Notes: generated from the letters alone by a model not told the origin. A stretch of 64,000 nucleotides of DNA from Chthonobacter rhizosphaerae (GCF_013839525.1 NZ_JACDIS010000002.1:485053-549052); one strand, 5' to 3'. Shown: positions 16,942 to 25,560, counted from the first letter of the stretch. Translations and numbers: made by a program.

Positions 16942-19284
16942 TCAGGCGGCGGGCAGCGGCTCGGACCGCCGCTCCGCAGCCGCAGGGTTCGGCGGCAGGG
17001 TCACGCGGACCATGGCGCCCCGCCCGCCGGTCGCCACCGCCGGGCTGTCCAGGAGATCGATCCGCCCGTCGTGCTCCTCGATGATCTTGCGCACGATCGC
17101 AAGGCCGAGGCCGGTGCCCTTCTCGCGGGTGGTCATGTAGGGCTCCAGGAGCTTGTGCCGATCGGTGGCGGGCAGGCCGACGCCTGTGTCGATGACGTCC
17201 ACCACGAAGAGGCCGTTCTCGATCCGGGCGTTCACGGTGACGCGGGCGCCCTCGCGCTCCTCCGCCGGGAGGGCGGTGATCGCCTCGACGGCGTTCTTGA
17301 CGAGGTTGGTGATCGCCTGGCTCATGAGCCGGTGGTCGAAGCGGCCCACCATCGGGGCGTTCGGCAGGTGCGTCTCGAAGCCGATGTCGGGGTGGGCGAC
17401 GCTCATCAGGAACACCGCCTCGCGGATCGCGTCGCCGAAGTCGCGCTCCTCCATCGTGGGCTTCGGCATGCGGGCGAAGGCGGAGAACTCGTCCACCATG
17501 CGGCCGATGTCGCCCACCTGCCGGACGATGGTGTCCACGCACTGGTCGAACACCACCCGGTCGTCGTTGGCGATGGCCTTGCCGTAGCGGCGGCGGATGC
17601 GTTCGGCGGAGAGCTGGATGGGCGTGAGCGGGTTCTTGATCTCGTGGGCGATGCGCCTCGCCACGTCCGCCCAGGCGGACGTGCGCTGCGCGGTCATCAG
17701 GTCGGTGATGTCGTCGAGCGTCACCACGTAGCCGTGCTCGCGGTCGGGCGAGCGGTCGGAGGCGACGCGCACGGAGACGGTGCGCTCCTGGCCCCGACGC
17801 GCCAGGGTGATGGTGGCCTGGTGGACCCGGGCGTCGTCGCGCATGGCGGCGGCGAGCAGCGGCTTCAGCTCGGGCACCTCGTCGACGAGGCGCTTGCCGA
17901 TGAAGTCGAACTCCTCCAGGCCGAGAAGCACGGTGGCCGAGCGGTTGGCGATGGACACGTGCCCGTCGTTGGAGACGCCGACGACGGCGGCCGTGACGCC
18001 GGTCAGCACCGCCTCGGTGAAGCGGCGGCGGCGGTCGACCTGGTCGTTGGCGGCGAGGAGTTCGTCCCGCTGGGTGCGCAACTCGGTCGTCATCTTGTTG
18101 AAGGTGGCGCCGAGGCTGGACAGGTCGTCGTGATTGTCCTCCACCGGCACGGCGGCGGTGAGGTTGCCCTTGGCCACCTCGTCGGCGGCGCCGATCAGGC
18201 GGCGGATGGGGGCGACCAGCCGGTTGGCGAAGGACAGGCCGAGCCAGACCGCGCCGAGGAGGAAGACGAGGGCGAGCGCCGCGAACACCATGGCGGAACG
18301 CCACTGGAGCGTCTTGCGGCTCGCCTCCAGCTGGCGGTACTCCACCGCGCTCTCGCGGGCGAGGCGGAGGTTGTCGAGCACCGTCGCGTCGAGCATGCGG
18401 ACCACGTAGAGATAGGTCTCGTCATAGCTCTTGAGCTTCAGGATGCCGCCGACCTGGTTGGAGCTGCCCGGCGAGATCAGCACGGCCCCGCCCTTCTGGG
18501 CGTCGGTCATGGCCCGCTCCGGCGGCATGATGGTGCGGGCGAGCGGGTCGCGCTCGGTGCGCAGGAGGACCGTGCCCTCCTTGTCGAGGAGATAGGCGCT
18601 CTGCAGGCCGCGGAGCGTCGCCTGCGCCTCGAAGAAGGCGTCGAACCGGCGCGGCTCGAAGTCGTAGAGCGGCTTGGCGCTGTCGAGGGCGGTGGCGATG
18701 CCGATGAGATCGGCCCGGAGCACGCGGGTGTGCTCCTGCATGTAGGCGCTCGCCACCGTGAGGACGTTCTCCACGATGGTGCGCGTGCGCGTCTCGAACC
18801 AGCGGTCGAGGCCCTGGTCGAGGGTGATCACGAAGGCGGCGGAGACGAGGAGCGCCGGCAGCGCGGAGATGAGCGAGAAGAGCGCGACGATGCGCAGGTG
18901 CAGCCGCGCCGCCGCCCTGCCCTGGTACCAGCCGAGCCAGACCCTCCAGGCCTCGTAGCCGACGAGGATCAGGAGGCCGACCACCGGGACACTGTTCACC
19001 CAACGGGCGATGGTCAGCATCTCCGGCGAGGGCTCGATGGGCGTGAGGTTGGTGAGAAGGGCGAAGTGGCCGAGGGACGCCGCCACCGAGATGAAGACCA
19101 GGAAGAGGCCCACGGTGCGACGGATCCGGCCCTCGCCGGCGCCCCGCGGTCCGCTGTCGGGCTGGGGGCCGCCAGCGGGCGCGGCGGCCGGGGCCGGGGC
19201 GTCCGCCCCGCCATGCGGCGCGGCGAAGCCCTCGGGCGCGCCCTGCGACGCCGCAAGGCCTGATGTGTCCACCCCGATCGTCAA
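16942..19284 (-). CDS. ntrY: Sensor histidine kinase NtrY
   Basis: Membrane sensor kinase partner of NtrX. It has several N-terminal transmembrane helices, a periplasmic region, a HAMP segment ('NRLVAPIRRLIGAADEV'), a PAS domain ('GVSNDGHVSIANRSA'), the phosphorylated His in 'RRIAHEIKNPLTPIQLSAERI', and the N, G1 and G2 boxes ('NLVKNAVEAI', 'DTGVGLP', 'GTGLGLAI'). The open frame extends to 19428, but that part is poor coding sequence. TTG 19284 follows AGGAG at 8 nt and gives 780 residues; GTG 19272 is an alternative. It is divergent from hspQ. In many relatives ntrYX follows ntrBC; here it does not. Confidence 0.93.
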   Translation of the reverse strand: MTIGVDTSGLAASQGAPEGFAAPHGGADAPAPAAAPAGGPQPDSGPRGAGEGRIRRTVGLFLVFISVAASLGHFALLTNLTPIEPSPEMLTIARWVNSVPVVGLLILVGYEAWRVWLGWYQGRAAARLHLRIVALFSLISALPALLVSAAFVITLDQGLDRWFETRTRTIVENVLTVASAYMQEHTRVLRADLIGIATALDSAKPLYDFEPRRFDAFFEAQATLRGLQSAYLLDKEGTVLLRTERDPLARTIMPPERAMTDAQKGGAVLISPGSSNQVGGILKLKSYDETYLYVVRMLDATVLDNLRLARESAVEYRQLEASRKTLQWRSAMVFAALALVFLLGAVWLGLSFANRLVAPIRRLIGAADEVAKGNLTAAVPVEDNHDDLSSLGATFNKMTTELRTQRDELLAANDQVDRRRRFTEAVLTGVTAAVVGVSNDGHVSIANRSATVLLGLEEFDFIGKRLVDEVPELKPLLAAAMRDDARVHQATITLARRGQERTVSVRVASDRSPDREHGYVVTLDDITDLMTAQRTSAWADVARRIAHEIKNPLTPIQLSAERIRRRYGKAIANDDRVVFDQCVDTIVRQVGDIGRMVDEFSAFARMPKPTMEERDFGDAIREAVFLMSVAHPDIGFETHLPNAPMVGRFDHRLMSQAITNLVKNAVEAITALPAEEREGARVTVNARIENGLFVVDVIDTGVGLPATDRHKLLEPYMTTREKGTGLGLAIVRKIIEEHDGRIDLLDSPAVATGGRGAMVRVTLPPNPAAAERRSEPLPAA

Positions 19285-19571
19285 CCGCCGCACTCCTGCC
19301 CCACGCCGGCTCCGTCCGGCGGTCGCCGCCTGGCTTCGGCACCCGATTTCTCCCGACTCGGCGCGCCGAAAGCCCCCCGAGAATCCAGAGGCAGAGGGAG
19401 TACCATGATTGTTGCAAAATTGCGACACAGGATCCGGGCGATCACGAAAACGCGCCTTTCCGCGTCAGAGGCCGCGCTTGACAGGACCGGCTCCTGTCTG
19501 GCCATTAACGGATGGACGACAGGACCCACCGGCCGGAAACACGAATTTCCGAACCCCGAACGGCTAGACGA

Positions 19572-19907
19572 ATGCAGCAAAAGGTCAGAACGGCCCGCTT
19601 CCAGATCGGCGACGTGGTGAAGCACCGCCACTTCGCGTTCCGCGGCGTCATCTTCGACGTGGACCCCATCTTCTCCAACACGGAGGAGTGGTACCAGTCG
19701 ATCCCCGAGGCCGTGCGCCCCTCCAAGGACCAGCCTTTCTACCACCTGTACGCGGAGAACGCGGAAAGCGAATACGTCGCCTACGTGTCGGAACAGAACC
19801 TGGAGCCGGACGACAGCGGCATGCCGATCCGCCATCCGGAGGTGGAAGAGACGCTGGTCGCCACGGACGACGGCGGCTACCGGCTGCCGTCGGCGCAGTT
19901 CCACTGA
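19572..19907 (+). CDS. hspQ: Heat shock protein HspQ (YccV-like hemimethylated-DNA-binding fold)
   Basis: A 111-residue HspQ/YccV family protein. The family pattern is 'FQIGDVVKHRHFAFRGVIFDVDP' at residues 9-31 followed by 'YHLYAEN' and 'YVSEQNL'. HspQ in E. coli acts as a specificity-enhancing factor for Lon protease. ATG 19572 gives the family N-terminus; an in-frame ATG at 19512 would add 20 unsupported residues. It has its own strong terminator at 19968-20002. Confidence 0.9.
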   Translation: MQQKVRTARFQIGDVVKHRHFAFRGVIFDVDPIFSNTEEWYQSIPEAVRPSKDQPFYHLYAENAESEYVAYVSEQNLEPDDSGMPIRHPEVEETLVATDDGGYRLPSAQFH

Positions 19908-19967
19908 GGGCGGTCCGCCGAGGACGAGCGACCCGGACGGACCTGTCCCGGGCCGCAGCGAGACTTG

Positions 19968-20002
19968 AAAAAACCCGCGCGATTTCGTCGCGCGGGTTTT
20001 TT
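19968..20002 (+). terminator. Bidirectional Rho-independent terminator after hspQ
   Basis: A run of A (19968-19973), then a 9-bp perfect stem (19974-19982 pairing with 19988-19996) with a 5-nt loop, then six T (19997-20002). It works in principle on both strands. It lies about 60 bp after the hspQ stop. Confidence 0.95.
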
Positions 20003-20042
20003 CGTATTCGCCGGGGCTAGTCCTGCCGCCGCCCCATGGGAT

Positions 20043-20136
20043 GGGGCGCCGCTGCCGGGACGGGGCGCGGCTGGCGGAATGGGGCGCGGCTGGCGGAATG
20101 GGGCGCGGCTGGCGGGATGGGCGCGGCTGGCGGGAT
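20043..20136. repeat. 19-bp tandem minisatellite (about 5 units)
   Basis: The unit is ggggcgcggctggcggaat. Copies lie at 20062-20080, 20081-20099, 20100-20118 (one change) and 20119-20136 (18 bp), preceded by a diverged copy at 20043-20061. The near identity of neighbouring units points to slippage. It sits between two terminators and is outside any gene. Confidence 0.9.
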
Positions 20137-20152
20137 GGGGCGCCCGAACGAA

Positions 20153-20183
20153 AACGGGCGCGCGATCCGATCGCGCGCCCGTT
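20153..20183 (-). terminator. Strong hairpin terminator of the IalB-like gene
   Basis: A perfect 14-bp inverted repeat (20153-20166 and 20170-20183) with a 3-nt loop. On the minus strand it is followed by TTTTCGTT (the end of the stem plus four bases), a modest U-rich tail. It lies 33 bp after the stop at 20216. Confidence 0.8.
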
Positions 20184-20215
20184 CAACGATTGGTCCGGCG
20201 CTCAGGCCGGCGCGG

Positions 20216-20890
20216 TCACTGGCTCTGCTGGCCGGCGGCCTTCTGGGCGTCGATGAGCTTCTGCTGCGCTTCCTTGGCCTTGCGCTGGAGCTCGGACTGG
20301 AGCTCCTGCTGCTGGCGCTGCAGGGCGGCGGTGTCGAGGGCCGGGCCGTCGAACGCGGACGTGAAGCCGGACAGCGACAGCTTGAAGTTCACGCCCTTCG
20401 CCTGCTGGTTCAGCGTGGTGAGGATCAGCTCGTTGCCCTTCTTCATCTGCCCGATGAACTCGTCGGTGATGGGCAGCTCGGCGAAGCAGGCGTTCGGGAA
20501 GCAGATGGTGTACTTGGCGGCTTCCTGCTTGTTCTTGTCGATCTGCACGCGCATGCCCGGCTGGATCAGCATGCCGACGGGGGTCTGCACGAGAAGGATC
20601 TTGCGGGCCTCGCCGGCCACCTGACGCACGCCGGCCGAGGCCAGGAACTGGCCGCTGTCGGTGCGCAGCTCGCGCTGGACGAAGCAGATCTCCTTCTTGG
20701 CCGCCTTGTCGTTGCCGCACAGCTTGACCCAGGCGTTCTCGTTCGCCGGGGCGGGCGTCGCCGCGGGAGCGGGCGCTGCCGGAGCCGGGGCGGTCTGGGC
20801 CAGAGCCATGGAGGAGAAGCTGGACGCGACGAGGCCGGCCGCCACGATCCCGGCGATGCGCGCCGCCCGCTTCTTCAAAGTCGTCGCCAT
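20216..20890 (-). CDS. Invasion-associated locus B (IalB) family secreted protein
   Basis: A 224-residue exported protein. It has a basic N-terminus (TTLKKRAAR), a hydrophobic core and an ALA/Q cleavage site near residue 32, then an Ala/Pro-rich linker. The IalB domain follows with paired cysteines ('KLCGND', 'EICFVQRE', 'YTICFPNACFAEL'). The last 40 residues are Gln/Ala/Lys-rich and likely a coiled coil (LQRQQQELQSELQRKAKEAQQKL). The IalB family is common in Hyphomicrobiales, including non-pathogens, so the name does not imply virulence. ATG 20890 has GAGG upstream; the frame opens to 20941, but that N-terminus is not signal-like. Confidence 0.88.
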   Translation of the reverse strand: MATTLKKRAARIAGIVAAGLVASSFSSMALAQTAPAPAAPAPAATPAPANENAWVKLCGNDKAAKKEICFVQRELRTDSGQFLASAGVRQVAGEARKILLVQTPVGMLIQPGMRVQIDKNKQEAAKYTICFPNACFAELPITDEFIGQMKKGNELILTTLNQQAKGVNFKLSLSGFTSAFDGPALDTAALQRQQQELQSELQRKAKEAQQKLIDAQKAAGQQSQ

Positions 20891-21164
20891 CAGAATAGAT
20901 CCTCGGTCAGTGAAGGTCGCGATCTCCGCCCGAACGCACACCGGTCCGGGATCGGGCGCACGCGCGGCGAAGACGCGGGAAGCGTCTCATCCAGCCCGCC
21001 CGTGCGGCGTTGCCCGTCTCCTGAACCGGAATTAGGGCGACACGGTGACTGGCGTTCTCGCTGTCTTAAACGAGCGGATGCGGGTTTTGAAGCCGAGGTG
21101 AGCCCCTATCGCCGAACGTGGTATCTTCGCAACAGATTCGTTCGTGCCTCGGGAGGTGAGCTTC

Positions 21165-22979
21165 GTGGTCCTAGGTCTTCGGCATTGGGTTCCCGCATTG
21201 ACTGTACTGGCGTTCGCAGCGGGCCTGACCGCCGCGCGCGCCGAGCCTGCCCACGGCATCGCCATGCACGGCGAGCCGGCCCTGCCCGCGACCTTCACCC
21301 ACCTGCCCTACGCGAACCCGGACGCCCCGAAGGGCGGCCGTCTGGCGCTCGGCTTCACGGGCACGTTCGACAGCCTCAACCCCTTCATCGTGAAAGGCAA
21401 CGCGCCGCGCGGCCTGACCGACGCGCTCTACGGCAACAACGTGTGGGACACGCTCCTGATGCGGTCCGCCGACGAGCCGTTCACGCTCTACGGCCTCGTG
21501 GCCGAGACGGTGGACGTGCCGGACGACCGGTCCTACGTGGAGTTCCACCTCCGGCCGAACGCCCGCTTCTCCGACGGCAAGCCGCTGACGGTGGAGGACG
21601 TCATCTTCACGGTCGACCTGCTGAAGACCAAGGGCCGGCCGATCTACCGGAACCGGTTCGGCAAGGTGGCGTCGATCGAGCGCGTGGGCGAGACCGGCAT
21701 CCGCTTCGTGTTCGGCGACGGCGCGGACCGGGAGCTGCCGCTCCTCATCGGCCTCACGCCCATCCTGCCGGCGCACGCGACGGATCCGGCCACCTTCGAC
21801 CAGTCCACCCAGACGCCGCTGGTCGGCTCCGGACCCTACGTGATCGAGTCGGTGACGCCTGGCGCCCGGGTCCTCCTCAAGCGGAACCCGGACTACTGGG
21901 CGAAGGACCTGCCGATCAAGCGCGGGCTCGACAACTTCGACGAGATCTCGATCGAGTACTTCCGCGACGGCAACGCCTGGTTCGAGGCGTTCAAGACCGG
22001 CGCCTTCGACGTGGTGATGGAGACCGACCCGCAGCGCTGGGCGACCGGCTACGCCTTCCCGGCGGCCGCGTCGGGCAAGATCGTGATGGAGGAGGTGCCG
22101 AACGGCACGCCGAAGGGCATGTCGGCCTTCGTGATGAACACCCGCAAGCCCCTGTTCCAGGACCCGCGGGTGCGCGAGGCGATGACCTACCTGTTCGATT
22201 TCGAGTGGATCAACCGCAACCTCTACAACGGCGCCTACGCCCGCACGGGCAGCTATTTCCAGGGCTCCGCCCTGTCGGCGCTCGGGTTGCCGGCGAGCGA
22301 CGCCGAGACGGCGCTGCTGGCGCCCTTCCCCGACGCGGTGATCCCGCCGGTCCTCGACGGTACCTATGCGCCGCCGAAGACGGACGGCTCGGGCCGCGAC
22401 CGGGCGATGCTGAAGAAGGCGCTCGGCCTCTTCGGCGAGGCCGGCTGGACGCTGAAGGACGGCGTCCTCACCGACGCGGCGGGCGCGCCGTTCCGGTTCG
22501 AGTTCATGGCGAAAAGCCGCGAGGAGGAGCGGCTCGCGCTGGCGTGGCAACCTTCGCTCAAGCTTGTCGGCATAGACATGGTCATCCGCACCGTCGACAG
22601 CTCGCAATACTACGACCGCCAGAAGACCTACGACTTCGACATGATCCAGATGCTCTGGACCGCCTCGCTTTCGCCGGGTAACGAACAGAACAACCGCTGG
22701 TCGTCGGCCGCCGCGACGACCGAGGGCACGTTCAACTACGCCGGGGTGGCGGACCCGGCCGCCGACGCGATGATCGACGCCATGCTGGCGGCGCGGGAGA
22801 GGCCGGACTTCGAAGCGGCGGTGCGGGCGCTCGACCGGGTGCTCATGTCGGGCCGCTACGTGGTGCCGCTGTTCCACCTGCCCAAGGACCATGTGGCCCG
22901 GTGGGCGCGGATCGCCCGGCCCGAGACCGTGCCGCTGACCGGCCTGCAACCCGTGACATGGTGGGCCGCCGTGCCATGA
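21165..22979 (+). CDS. YejA-like periplasmic oligopeptide-binding protein (family 5)
   Basis: Extracellular solute-binding protein family 5, of the YejA subgroup that binds peptides such as microcin C. It has 604 residues with an N-terminal signal peptide (hydrophobic core, ARA/E cleavage near residue 23). SBP_5 landmarks are 'HGIAMHGEPALP', 'FDSLNPF', 'VEFHLRPNARFSDGKPLT' and 'NTRKPLFQDPRVREAM'. The start I chose is GTG 21165, with GGGAGGTGA at 5 nt; GTG 21144 is possible. The permease and ATPase genes (yejBEF) are not adjacent. The next gene, 37 bp downstream, is an adenylate-forming-fold protein. Confidence 0.88.
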   Translation: MVLGLRHWVPALTVLAFAAGLTAARAEPAHGIAMHGEPALPATFTHLPYANPDAPKGGRLALGFTGTFDSLNPFIVKGNAPRGLTDALYGNNVWDTLLMRSADEPFTLYGLVAETVDVPDDRSYVEFHLRPNARFSDGKPLTVEDVIFTVDLLKTKGRPIYRNRFGKVASIERVGETGIRFVFGDGADRELPLLIGLTPILPAHATDPATFDQSTQTPLVGSGPYVIESVTPGARVLLKRNPDYWAKDLPIKRGLDNFDEISIEYFRDGNAWFEAFKTGAFDVVMETDPQRWATGYAFPAAASGKIVMEEVPNGTPKGMSAFVMNTRKPLFQDPRVREAMTYLFDFEWINRNLYNGAYARTGSYFQGSALSALGLPASDAETALLAPFPDAVIPPVLDGTYAPPKTDGSGRDRAMLKKALGLFGEAGWTLKDGVLTDAAGAPFRFEFMAKSREEERLALAWQPSLKLVGIDMVIRTVDSSQYYDRQKTYDFDMIQMLWTASLSPGNEQNNRWSSAAATTEGTFNYAGVADPAADAMIDAMLAARERPDFEAAVRALDRVLMSGRYVVPLFHLPKDHVARWARIARPETVPLTGLQPVTWWAAVP

Positions 22980-23016
22980 TCCCTTCCCTCGCACCGCATC
23001 CGACCGGAGACCGGTG

Positions 23017-24663
23017 ATGATCCTGACGTCCGAAGACCGCATCGCCGAGCGTGTAAAGTCCGGAGCCTGGGCCCGCCTGACGGTGGACGATCTTCTGCGC
23101 ATGGCAGCGGTCGAGGCGCCGGACCGGGTCGCCTTCCGCGACTGCGGCGAGGCGCCGGTTCCGGGCGTCTCCAGCACCTACACCTATGCGGAGGCCGAGC
23201 GCCGCGTGGCCGCGCTCGCCGGCTTCCTGACCAGCATCGGCCTCAGGCCCGATACGGTGATGGGCATTCACCTGCCGCCCTGCGCGGACGCGGCCATCGT
23301 GATCCTGGCGGCCATGCGGGCGGGGCTGATCGTGGCCCAGCTGCCGCTCCACTGGAGCAACCGGGAGATCGAGACCGCCATCGGGGTCGCCGGCATCAAG
23401 GCTATCGTGACCGCGTCGACCATCGAGGGCGAGGCGACCGGCGAACGGGTGCGCGACGTGGCCGGCGAGGTGTTCGCCATCCGGTTCGTGTTCGCCATGG
23501 GAGAAGGCCTGCCGGACGGCCTGATCGACCTCGCGTCGATCATGGCCGAGATGGAGGCCCACCCGGCCATTCCGGCGGTCGCCCGGCGCGGCGCGGCGGC
23601 CGACCACATCGCGCTCCTGTCCTTCACGCGGACCGCCGAAGACCGGCTCGCCGCGGTGCCGTTCAGCCACAACCATCTGGTCGGCCTCGCCGCCGCCCAC
23701 ACGGTGGAGGCCGGCATGGCCCGGGGCGAGGCGGTTCTCGTGCCCATGCACCCGGCCGGACTGTGCGGCTTCGCCGGCGGGATCCTGTCCGTCCTCGCCA
23801 TCGCCGGCACGGTCGCTTTCCACTACGGCACCACCCTGCGGACGATCGCGGCCGCCACCGCCGCCGCCCGCGCCGACCGGGTGCTCGCCCCCGCGACGCT
23901 GGGGCCCTCGCTCGCGATCGTGCTGTCGCCGACCGTGGCCTTCTCGCTCTACGACCGCCGCGTGGACGGAATCGACCCGCCGCCCCTGCCGGTCGACCGC
24001 CGGGTCGTCGACCTCACCTCCTTCGGCGACCTGACGCTGCTGCCGTCCGTCCGGCAGGCGGACGGCACGACGCCGGCGCCGCGGCTCGGGGCCCTATCGC
24101 TCGCCAGCGTCCGGCCGCCGCCGGGCCTCGCGGACCTTTCCATCAAGATGCGCTCGCGCGCCGTGGACCCGCGCCGGTCCGTGCACGAGCTGACCCTCAC
24201 CGGCGCTCTGGTACCGGACGCGCCCTGGCCGGAGCCGGTCTCGGGCAGCACCGGCGGGGTGATCGCCTTCACCAGCGACGGCGCGCTGCGGACCGGCATC
24301 GGCGTCCAGGTCGGCGCGGACGGCAAGCAGCTGGGGCTACACGGGCTGATGGGCGAGACGCTCACCGTCGCCGGCCAGGCGATGTCCATGCCGCGGCTCG
24401 ACGAGCTGTTCCGGCGCCATCCGTCGGTCGCGGACGCGGCGGTCTTCGCGGTGCCGGACGAACTCGTGGGCTGCCGGATCGGCGTCGCGGTGGTCAACCG
24501 GCCGGGCGAGCGCCTGACCCATGCGGACCTGCTCGACTGGCTGAGCCGGCAGGGCGCCGGCAGCCTGGAGCGCCCGGCGGTCGTGATCTCGGTGCCGGAG
24601 ATCAGCCGCGCGTCGGACGGCAGCGTGATGCGGCAAGCCCTCCTGCTCGGCAAGGTGGCCTGA
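23017..24663 (+). CDS. Degenerate ANL-superfamily (acyl-CoA synthetase-like) protein
   Basis: A 548-residue protein with the overall layout of an AMP-dependent synthetase: an N-terminal region ('TYAEAERRVAALAG', 'PPCADAAIVILAAMRAGLI') and a recognisable C-terminal domain ('HPSVADAAVFAVPDELVGCRIGVAVV'). Key motifs are altered. The Gly/Ser/Thr-rich P-loop (usually TSGTTGxPK) is replaced by 'SFTRTAEDRLAAVPFSHNHL'. The TGD/YGxR region reads 'TSDGALRTGIGVQVGADG'. The A10 lysine (usually TxxGKxxR) is replaced by 'RASDGSVMRQAL'. It is therefore probably not a working adenylating enzyme, though I cannot exclude another activity. It starts at ATG 23017 after GGAGA and lies just after the YejA-like gene, so it is probably in the same operon. 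Base composition is normal for the window. Confidence 0.75.
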   Translation: MILTSEDRIAERVKSGAWARLTVDDLLRMAAVEAPDRVAFRDCGEAPVPGVSSTYTYAEAERRVAALAGFLTSIGLRPDTVMGIHLPPCADAAIVILAAMRAGLIVAQLPLHWSNREIETAIGVAGIKAIVTASTIEGEATGERVRDVAGEVFAIRFVFAMGEGLPDGLIDLASIMAEMEAHPAIPAVARRGAAADHIALLSFTRTAEDRLAAVPFSHNHLVGLAAAHTVEAGMARGEAVLVPMHPAGLCGFAGGILSVLAIAGTVAFHYGTTLRTIAAATAAARADRVLAPATLGPSLAIVLSPTVAFSLYDRRVDGIDPPPLPVDRRVVDLTSFGDLTLLPSVRQADGTTPAPRLGALSLASVRPPPGLADLSIKMRSRAVDPRRSVHELTLTGALVPDAPWPEPVSGSTGGVIAFTSDGALRTGIGVQVGADGKQLGLHGLMGETLTVAGQAMSMPRLDELFRRHPSVADAAVFAVPDELVGCRIGVAVVNRPGERLTHADLLDWLSRQGAGSLERPAVVISVPEISRASDGSVMRQALLLGKVA

Positions 24664-24728
24664 GCCGCCAGGCTGACGAGCTGCCAAGCGGACGCGGACA
24701 GGCGGTCGCGGGCCCGACTACACGGATG

Positions 24729-24748
24729 AGAGGCGCGCAGCCTCTTTT
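24729..24748 (+). terminator. Probable terminator after the ANL-like gene
   Basis: A short 6-bp stem (agaggc at 24729-24734, gcctct at 24740-24745) with a 5-nt loop, followed by three further T. It lies 66 bp after the stop codon at 24663. It is a weak stem for this GC content, hence moderate confidence. Confidence 0.5.
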
Positions 24749-24834
24749 CAGCCGCCCGCCATTTCCCGGCGTCGCTGTATCCTGCGGCAGGTCGTCAAGG
24801 CGATCCGGATTAAGCGGCCTTCGCGACGGCCGGC

Positions 24835-25560
24835 CTATTTGATCGCGACCGTGTAGGAAAACGACGCCAGCGGGGTGAAATCCCGCCTGCGTAACGCAGA
24901 CGTCACCTTGGCATGAACAGTCCTGATGCCAGGAAACATCTTGTAGTAGCCGTGGCCATAGAAGGGGACCTGAAGAACCTCCCTGAAGCCTTGGGCCTTC
25001 AAGTTGGCGCGGACTTTCTCGCTGATGACGCAGTGGTCGTAAAGCGCCGGAAACTTCGGGTTCCGTTCCCGCGTCCTGTCCTTCCTCATCATGTAGAGCA
25101 GCGGATCCGACAGGGTTTCAGGCATCAGCCGGTTGATGATGAACGGAACCGCATAGAGCACCGGATGGAAGTTGAGGGCCAAACCGCCCGGCTTCAGCAT
25201 CCTCGACAGGTTGCGGTAATACCGGGGCGTGTTCCTGATGTGCTCCTGGACCATCTTGGAGAAGATGAAGTCGAAGCGCCCCACGCATTCGTCCGGAACG
25301 TCCGCGCTGGCGTCGAACGCGTATTTCGGGACCTCGACCGGCATGGCATCGAGCTCGACCTGGCTGATGTCGTTCGCCACGTAATCGATGTCGTACTGCC
25401 GAAGCTCATCGGGCTTGAACAAGGGCTGACGTCCGGCTCCCACCTCCAGGACCGTCTTGCGAGCCGATTTTTCAAGCACAATCCGCTTGTACTCTCCAAA
25501 CGCGGCTTGGGACGTGCGCTCAAGATCAAGGAAAGCGCCGAATTGTGAGTTCTCGTCCAT
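24835..25560 (-). CDS. Class I SAM-dependent methyltransferase, lower GC than neighbours
   Basis: A 241-residue Rossmann-fold methyltransferase. Motif I is 'VLEVGAGRQPL' near residue 38. The acidic end of the second strand is 'DYVANDIS'. Motif IV/post-I is 'FDFIFSKMVQEHI', and 'MLKPGGLALNFHP' is the usual strand 5 region. ATG 25560 follows a GGGGG run at 6 nt. GC is visibly lower (about mid-50s by eye, against about 70% around), and A-ended codons are frequent, which suggests recent horizontal transfer. The 170 bp downstream and 400 bp upstream are without genes. The substrate is unknown; such stand-alone genes occur in polysaccharide or lipid modification loci. Confidence 0.8.
   Translation of the reverse strand: MDENSQFGAFLDLERTSQAAFGEYKRIVLEKSARKTVLEVGAGRQPLFKPDELRQYDIDYVANDISQVELDAMPVEVPKYAFDASADVPDECVGRFDFIFSKMVQEHIRNTPRYYRNLSRMLKPGGLALNFHPVLYAVPFIINRLMPETLSDPLLYMMRKDRTRERNPKFPALYDHCVISEKVRANLKAQGFREVLQVPFYGHGYYKMFPGIRTVHAKVTSALRRRDFTPLASFSYTVAIK

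Larger units (their letters stand above)
19908..20215. other. 308-bp convergent intergenic region with two terminators and a minisatellite
   Basis: It lies between the converging hspQ (plus) and IalB-like (minus) genes. It holds the hspQ terminator, a tandem 19-bp repeat array and the strong hairpin that ends the minus-strand gene. The open frames crossing it are low-complexity translations of the repeat (P, R, S-rich) and are not genes. Confidence 0.7.

Noticed and set aside
16591..19263. An 890-codon plus-strand open frame opposite ntrX-ntrY
   Set aside because: Antisense shadow; the sensor kinase and response regulator domains are unmistakable on the minus strand.
19281..20186. A 301-codon minus-strand frame through hspQ and the minisatellite
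   Set aside because: Its N-terminal half is a translation of the tandem repeat (S-R-Q-P-R-P) and the rest is the shadow of hspQ.
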